Under the pieces are notes generated by a model, which was not told the origin of the DNA, did not search any database, and saw only the letters and a list, made by a program, of their open reading frames with translations. Of a stretch of 64,000 nucleotides of DNA, positions 57,640 through 64,000 are shown piece by piece. Each line of letters begins with the position of its first letter. The stretch's first letter is position 1. This stretch comes from Isoetes taiwanensis (Eukaryota; Streptophyta; Lycopodiopsida; Isoetales; Isoetaceae), in the NCBI GenBank assembly GCA_021234155.1, contig JAJEKV010000022.1:5043852-5107851 (forward strand), in the 5' to 3' direction. Made by a program: the position numbers and the translations under genes.

Positions 57640-58200
57640 ACTTTATCATGCATATGGATATCTGGAAACGAGGAGCTCCACAAGGATATTGATGTGTTTG
57701 ATTAGAAGGGGCAATTACTTTTGATGTTGGAAACGTAGAGCTTTTGACAATTCAGGCAAGGCCACTAGGTTTGGGATCAAGCTTCCTCGTGGGAAGTTTT
57801 TTACCATTTTAAATAGGAATTCTACGATACCAGCTAGGAGGGATGTGATCGTGACCACCTCACATGGCAATCAAACTGATGCCCTGATAATTGTCTCACT
57901 AATGCCGTGAAAAAGGCAGCTTGAGAATCACCTGCTGGGTTTTTTCAATATTTCTGGCATTTCCTCCAGCACCAAAAGGTGTTTCTCTTATTAGTACTTG
58001 CGTGGATGTAGATGCCTCCAATCTTCTAAAGAGTTGTGGGCGGTGTTGCTATGCCTCCGCCCCTGCGGTAGCTTTTTTGAGAAGTTTGATCGCCTATTAT
58101 TGACAAATGACCATGGATGGTGCATTGAAGCTATTGCAAAGGAGCATGGTTCCAAAATGGACCAAAATGGATCTGTACTTCCCGTGCAATCGAGAGACAT
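57640..58200 (+). pseudogene. HSP70-8-like fragment, unit A
   Basis: Three frames together carry LEGAITFDVGNVELLTIQARPL (57713-57775), FGIKLPRGKF, STIPARRDVIVTTS and NQTDALIIV, ENHLLG…FNISGI, APKGVSLISTCVDVDASNLL, and finally NDHGWCIEAIAKEHGSKMD (58105-58160). This is the substrate-binding half of a plant-specific divergent HSP70 of the HSP70-8 type, whose C-terminus ends in a DDGHGWC-like string. The ATPase domain was not recognised. Stops and shifts make it non-functional. Confidence 0.7.
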
Positions 58201-58610
58201 GTTCTACTAAAAAGACTACTTATATTAATTTAGGGCTTGTGGATCATGGAATACAGCTTGATGTGGCATCCAAGTAATGGTTTTGGAAAGTAAGCATGAT
58301 AAATACTTAGTATTTTACCTTAAACGTAGTGATTTTTGGTTGCCCCTAGGGGGCAAACCTCGCCATGGGTTTTCGACATATTCTTACTATATACTAGAAT
58401 ATGCCTAGAATGTGCCAAAACCACCCAAAACTTGCAGCTGTCAGAACTCAGAACCGACAAATAAAAGATTGGTTGGCACAGTAAACCGCACCGCCAAAAT
58501 CAATGCATTCTTTTGTTGTTTCTACTGAATTTCAAAGCAGAGCTGTCTAAACTGAGGCAGCAACTTCCGCTCTCTCCTCTTCTCAGATTGCTATTCCAGC
58601 GTCTGACCCT

Positions 58611-60130
58611 ATGTCGCATGATTCTAGGGGCAATGTGGTACAGGTGACCCTAGAAAGCTCTTCTGGAAAGGTGGTACTTCCAAAGGTACCTCCAACACAT
58701 GTTGGAAGTTCTTCAGAACAAATGAGATTAGTAACTCTTGCTCAAAAGAATGTGACACAAATTGCATCACCAACACACGTTGGGAGTTTCTCACATGAAG
58801 GAGGCCCTTATGGACACCTTCAACGCACGTTGGAGATTCCTCAAGGCGGAGGGAGTTCCCCTATTCCCTCGAACAAGCCCTGATTACCTTTTTCTTCAAC
58901 CATGCCACATGTCTCGACCTCTACACCTTGGTGGTCTTCTGACATAGTGGCAAGAGTTACAGGTGTCCACTTTTCTGAGTGGCTATGCAAAGGTGTGTCA
59001 TCTCCAACCACCTCACTTCATGTCTCAGAGGCCATTGCCACTACAGTAGACAATAATAAGAAGGAAGTTGCATCTTATCTTCAGCAGGCCAAGCCGGACT
59101 CCATGGATATTTTGTTACCACCAGCTGAAAGTTTTTATGAGGTTCAGGAGTGCAGGTCAACCATTGATCGCTTTGGGGCCCCTGTAGTGCAGATCAGTCA
59201 TGAGACTAACCGTCGTCATGTGGAGCAATTAGTTGAATGCTCTATTGTTTGTTACCTCACTGGCCCCTTCTTGGATCTGGAGCGCGTGGGATCTTGCTTA
59301 TCTGGGCATCTACATAAAGTAGAAGCTCCTGGCCAAAGATCAATGTTGTTTTCTCCTGATGTTTGAGTCTCCTAAGCCGGTGGCTCAACTCATAGAATGA
59401 GGTGTTGATCCTCTATGGAAACATTTCTTGTTGTATCAACGATATGTTCCTGGCTCTTTTCCAGGTAAGCCATATGCCTTACGTGCCCCATTCTGGATTG
59501 ATATTGAAGATTTTCCTCCAGAGTTTCAGAATTCTGAGTTTGTTTCTGCTATTGCCAGTGAGATTGGACTTTACCTGCAACATGCTATAACCAATGGCAT
59601 TACTAAGATTTGTGTAGCATGCCCCGTTCATCGTGATCTGCCTCGAACAATTGTTGTTCAAAGTGGGCCCATGTTCTTTCCATTCAAGCTACGATTGTTA
59701 AATGGCCCAGAGCTCTCTCATGTTCCCTGAGGCCCCTCTCTTTGCTCAATATCGTAAGTCTTACCAGCAAGCTCCTCAGGTTTGCCTCTCGCCACAAATC
59801 CTACTTCTAGCTTTGCTCCTTCTTCAATGGATGTCTCGCCCCTCTCAGACTTCCTCTATATCTATTCCAGCCCCTGGTCCCATGCCTCTGCTGCTGGATC
59901 AACTGAGGCAAAGGTTGGATGAGATTCAAAGGTCGCAAGAGCAAGTTGAAGAGGCTTGTGGGTAGTACATGGACATTGATCGTTGTAGTGCCCACCCTCC
60001 ACCTAAACATCCACCTGCTCTTCATCAACCTCGAAAGTCAGCTAAGGGTTCTAACACCTGCTCTCATCTCTCCTCAAAGACTTCATATACGCGGATTCTC
60101 TTCCTCCTCCATATGGTCGCTTGGCTCCAC
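58611..60130 (+). pseudogene. DUF4283-like LINE ORF1 remnant, unit B
   Basis: The best-preserved copy. Segments 58611-58883, 58902-59366 (154 codons) and 59428-59730 cover the same regions as in unit A. They include VEQLVECSIVCYLTGPFLDL, then FWIDIEDFPPEFQNSEF and CPVHRDLPRTIVVQSGP. The shared TGA is at 59398-59400. A further frame (59702-59965) carries DQLRQRLDEIQRSQEQVEEA, a short helix-like segment. Confidence 0.55.
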
Positions 60131-60392
60131 TTCAAGAGGGTCAGATGGCTAAAGATAAACTATCTTGTCACAGCCCGATACATCTTCAAACTCTCCCGAG
60201 ATTCGGTAGTCACATCGATTTGACGCCAAGCTGTGTCCAAGGCGGGTTAGACTCTTAAGCAGAGCCTTATCCCCTTTTACTTATCTAGTATGGAGTAAGC
60301 ATATGGTGTCGCAGGCTCGTGTTTCAGCAGCATCCTCTTGTGCTTACACAACTAGACGAGAGATATTTATTTTGTACTTATTGTTGCTGATT

Positions 60393-60430
60393 AATAAACT
60401 TTTTGTTCGTCCTTCAAAAAAAAAAAAAAA
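60393..60430 (+). terminator. AATAAA signal and A15 tract, unit B
   Basis: AATAAA at 60393-60398 and an A run at 60416-60430, followed by CTAGCAAAAGGCACACC. Confidence 0.8.
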
Positions 60431-60839
60431 CTAGCAAAAGGCACACCGTATATTTAGCAAGGTCAGCCATGCAAATACATTTTCTAGAGATTAAGAAAAA
60501 TTGGGATCCCAGTGTTGGATTATAATCAGAGAATTGATGCCATGGCAAAGTCGGACAAAAATTTGCTGCAAAACCTATCAGTGACATAAGAGATCTTAAT
60601 TTTGCACTTCATAAGCAATTCAAGCTTTTGTTACATGCCTGAATCCTTGCTAAATTAAATGCCAAGCATACCTCTGTGCTAAAATAAACGCTTCAAATCA
60701 GTGCTCGCGTTTAAGAAGCTAAGGTTAAGAGTTGTTAGATAAATTGTCGTCGCAACTTTAAAATGCTTAGGCATCTACCTAAAAGCAAATCTTACGTGCA
60801 TCCGCAAAAGCAAATTGCGAATCAGAGTGGGGAACAGAG

Positions 60840-61400
60840 TTGTGGAACTTTATCATGCATATGGATATCCTGAAACGAGGAGCTCCACAAAGGATATTGA
60901 TGTGTTTGATTAGAAGGGGCAATTACTTTTGATGTTGGAAACGCATGTTTTTGACAATTCGTGCAAGGCCACTAGGTTTGGGATCAAGCTTCCTCGTGGG
61001 AAGTTTTTACCATTTTAAATAGGAATTCTAATGATACCAGCTAGGAGGGATGTGATCGCGGACCACCTCACATGGCAATCAAACCGATGCCCCGATAATT
61101 GTCTACTTAATGCCAGAAAAAAAGCGCTTGAGAATCACCTCCTGGTTTTTCAATATTTCCGCATTTCCTCCAAAGACCAAAAGGTGTTTCTCTTATTAGT
61201 ACTTGCGTGGATGTAGATGCCTCCAATCTTCTAAAGAGTTGTGGGCGGTGTTGCTATGCCTCCAGTTCCTGCAGTTTTGCTGAGAGAAGTTTGACTGCCT
61301 ATTATTGACAACAGCCATGGATGGTGCATTGAAGCTATTGCAAAGGAGCATGGTTCCAAAATGGACCAAAATGGACGGTGTACTTCCAGGCAATCCTGAG
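60840..61400 (+). pseudogene. HSP70-8-like fragment, unit B
   Basis: Same fragment as in unit A. IPARRDVIADHLTWQSNR is in one frame near 61034. The TIPARRD…TDA and ENHL regions, CVDVDASNLL near 61205 and HGWCIEAIAKEHGSKMDQNG near 61315-61375 are recognisable with shifts. Confidence 0.65.
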
Positions 61401-61814
61401 ACATGTTCTACTAAAAAAGACTACGATATTAATTTAGGGCTTGTGAGCATGGAATACAGTTGATGTGGCATCCAAGTAATGGTTTTGGAAAGTAAGCATG
61501 ATAAATACTTAGTATTTTATCTTCAGGGATTTTTGCTGCCCCTAGGGGGCAAACCCTCGCTCATGTGGGTTTTCGACATATTCTTACTATATACTAGAAT
61601 ATACCTAGAATGTGCCGAAAACCACTCCAAACTTGCAGTTGCCTGTAAACTGACAATCGCCAGTATTGCTGGGCGGCCGTTGTGCAAACTGGCACCGCCA
61701 AAATTAATGCATTCTTTTGTTGTTTCAATCAATTTCGAGCGCGAGTCGCCTAAACCGAGGCAGCAACTTCCTCCGCTTCTCTTCTCGGATTGTATTCCAA
61801 ATAACCGAATTGTC

Positions 61815-63410
61815 ATGTCGCATGATTCTAGGGGCAATGTGGTAATGTGTGACCCGAAAGCTCTTCCTCGAAAGGTGGTATCGCTTAAAGGTACCTCCAA
61901 CACATGTTGGAAGTTCTTCAGAACAAATGAGATTAGTAACTCTTGCTCAAAAGAATGTGACACAAATTGCATCACCAACACACGTTGGGAGTTTCTCACA
62001 TGAAGGAGGCCCTTATGGACACCTTCAACGCACGTTGGAGATTCCTCAAGGCAGGAGGAGTTCCCCTCTCTTCCCTGAACAAGCCCGGGATTACCTTTTT
62101 TCAACCATGCCACATGTCTCACTCTCTACACTTTGGTGGTCTTCTGACATAGTGGCAAGAGTTACAGGTGTCCACTTTTTTGAGTGGCTATGCAAAGGTG
62201 TGTCATCTCCAACCACCTCACTTCATGTCTCAGAGGCCATTGCCACTACAGTAGACAATAATAAGAAGGAAGTTGCATCTTATCTTCAAAGCAGCCAAGC
62301 CTGGACTCCATGGATATTTTGTTACCACCTGAAAGTTTTATGAGGTTCAGAGTGCAGGTCAACCATTGATCGCTTTGGGGCCCCCCAGAGGCAGATCGAC
62401 CATGAGACTCACCGTCGTATGTGGAGCAATTAGTTGCATGTTCTATTATTTGTTACTTCACCGCCCCTTCTTGATCTCGAGCTGGGATCTTTGTTTATCC
62501 GGGCATCTACATAAAGTAGAAGCTCCCGCCAAAGATCAATGTTGTTTTCTCCCCGATGTTTGAGTCTCCTAAGTCTGGTGGCTCAACTCATAGAATGAGG
62601 TGTTGATCCTCTATGGAAACATTTCTTGTTGTATCAACAATATGTTCCTGGCTCTTTTCCAGGTAAGCCATATGCCTTACGTACCCCATTCTGGATTGCT
62701 ATTGAAGATTTTCCTCCAGAGTTTCAGAATTCTGAGTTCATTTCTGCTATTGCCAGTGAGATTGGAGTTTACCTGCAACATGATATAACCAATGGCATCA
62801 CTAAGATTTGTGTAGCACGCCCCGTTCATCGTGATCTGCCTCGAACAATTGTTGTTCAAAGTGGGCCCATGTTCTTTCCATTCAAGCTACGATTGTTAAA
62901 TGGCCCAGAGCTCTCTCATGTTCCCTGAGGCCCCTCTCTTTGCTCAATATCGTAAGTCTTACCAGCAAGCTCCTCCAGTTGCCTCTGCTACAAATCCTAC
63001 TTCTAGCTTTGCTCCTTCTTCAATGGATGTCTCTCGTCCCTCCGCGGACTTCCTCTATATATCTATTCCAGCCGGTCCCATGCCTCTCGCCGCCGATCAA
63101 CTGAGGCAAAGGTTGGATGAGATTCAAAGGTCGCAAGAGCAAGTTGAAGAGGCTTGTGGGCAGTACATGGACATTGATCGTTGTAGTGCCCACCCTCCAC
63201 CTAAACATCCACCTGCTCTTCATCAACCTCGAAAGTCAGCTAAGGGTTCTAACACCTCTCTCATCTCAGTCCCTCAAAGACTTGCTATACGTGATTCTCG
63301 CTTCCTCCTCTGGTTACATATGGTCGCTATTCCACTTCAAGAGGGTGATTTGGCTAAAGATAAACTATCTTGTCACGTGCCCGTGATACATCTTCAAACT
63401 CTCCCGAGAT
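61815..63410 (+). pseudogene. DUF4283-like LINE ORF1 remnant, unit C
   Basis: Segments 61849-62343 and 62626-62928 carry the same regions (SWLCKG-like HFFEWLCKG, FWIAIEDFPPEFQNSEF, HRDLPRTIVVQSGPMFFPF). The shared TGA is at 62596-62598. DQLRQRLDEIQRSQEQVEEA recurs near 63098. Confidence 0.55.
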
Positions 63411-63597
63411 TCTAGTAGTCACATCGGATTTGACGCCGCTAGGTCCAAGTCGTTTAGACTCTTAGCGTAGCCTTATCCCTTTTACTTATCTAGTATGGAG
63501 TAAGCATATGGTGTCGCAGGCTCGTGTTTCAGCAGCACCCTCTTGTGCTTACACAACTAGACGAGAGATATTTATTTTGTACTTATTGTTGCTGATT

Positions 63598-63633
63598 AAT
63601 AAACTTTTTGTTCGTCCTTCAAAAAAAAAAAAA
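63598..63633 (+). terminator. AATAAA signal and A13 tract, unit C
   Basis: AATAAA at 63598-63603 and an A run at 63621-63633, as in units A and B. Confidence 0.8.
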
Positions 63634-64000
63634 CTAGCAAAAGGCACACCAGAAGGCTTTAGCAAGGTCAGCCATGCAACACATTTTCTCTAGAGATTAA
63701 GAAAATTGGGATCCGTATTTGGATTATAACAGGAGAATTGATGCCATGGCAAAGTCGGACAAAAATTTGCTGCAAAACCTATCAGTGACATAAGAGATCT
63801 TAATTTTGCACTTCATAAGCAATTCAAGCTTTTGTTACATGCCCAATCCTTGCTAAATTAAATGCCAAGCATACCTCGTGCTAAAATAAACGCCAAATCG
63901 TCGCTGGGTTTAAGAAGCTAAGGTTAAGAGTTGTTAGATAAATTGTCGCAACTTTAAAAATGCTTAGGCATCTACCGAAAAGCAAATCTACGCATCCGCA

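Larger units (their letters stand above)
54987..58226 (+). repeat. 3.2-kb tandem unit A
   Basis: First of three head-to-tail units sharing AATTTAGGGCTTGTG…CATGGAATACAG at their start; unit starts are 54987, 58227 and 61431. The order within a unit is a non-coding 5' part, a decayed DUF4283-like ORF, an AATAAA signal (57189) with A14 (57212-57225), then an HSP70-8-like fragment. The unit is 3240 bp. Confidence 0.92.
58227..61430 (+). repeat. 3.2-kb tandem unit B
   Basis: Second unit, 3204 bp, with the same order of parts as unit A. It differs by scattered small indels and substitutions that cluster at CTGG/CCGG/CAG-like sites. Confidence 0.92.
61431..64000 (+). repeat. 3.2-kb tandem unit C, cut by window end
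   Basis: Third unit. The window ends about 2570 bp into it, before the HSP70-like part would begin, so the array may continue. This copy has the most changes at CTGG-like sites. Confidence 0.9.

Noticed and set aside
61523-62122. 199-codon minus-strand ORF in unit C
   Set aside because: Antisense to the decayed DUF4283-like region and interrupted in the other two units; no motif.

Overview
This window is plant nuclear DNA. It is AT-rich, gene-poor and full of decayed transposable elements. A DYW-type pentatricopeptide repeat (PPR) gene, a second decayed PPR gene, a seven-exon PABPN1-type gene with GT-AG introns, and plant-type LINE, hAT and Helitron remnants all place it in land plants. The style of the PPR repeats (LVDMYAKCG..., MIAGYAQHGE...) and the sparse gene content suggest a fern or another seed-free vascular plant. 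That last step is inference, because no species-specific marker was seen.

Layout. 0-10 kb: no intact gene; one decayed spliced ORF near 3.3 kb, a LINE-like tail near 4.9 kb, the first copy of a palindrome-bearing 156-bp block, and two exact tandem duplications. 10-17 kb: a Helitron 3' end, a long T-rich stretch, the second copy of the palindromic block, an array of four small hairpins, and a 372-bp in-frame tandem duplication. 18-24.6 kb: a probable 6.6-kb Helitron carrying leucine-rich-repeat gene fragments, a LINE-like tail, a MITE and a 57-bp minisatellite. 27.0-27.2 kb: a cluster of three hairpins, one resembling a miRNA precursor and two resembling tRNA T-arms. 28.3-32.5 kb: a broken PPR pseudogene (-) head to head with an open PPR-DYW gene (+). 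34.2-34.8 kb: hAT transposase remnant. 40.6-48.7 kb: a LINE (-) apparently split by a roughly 6-kb hAT element with its own decayed transposase. 51.2-52.7 kb: PABN gene (-). 53.1 kb: a small TTAA-ended inverted-repeat element. 55-64 kb: three tandem units of about 3.2 kb, each with a decayed DUF4283-like ORF, an AATAAA signal plus poly(A) tract, and (in the two complete units) a fragment of an HSP70-8-like gene.

Only two genes look functional: the PPR-DYW gene (organellar RNA editing) and PABN (nuclear poly(A) binding). They have no evident functional link. Most of the rest records transposon insertion, gene-fragment capture and tandem duplication. Differences among the 3.2-kb units cluster at CTGG/CCGG/CAG-like sites, so some frameshifts in the repeats may be sequencing artefacts rather than true mutations.
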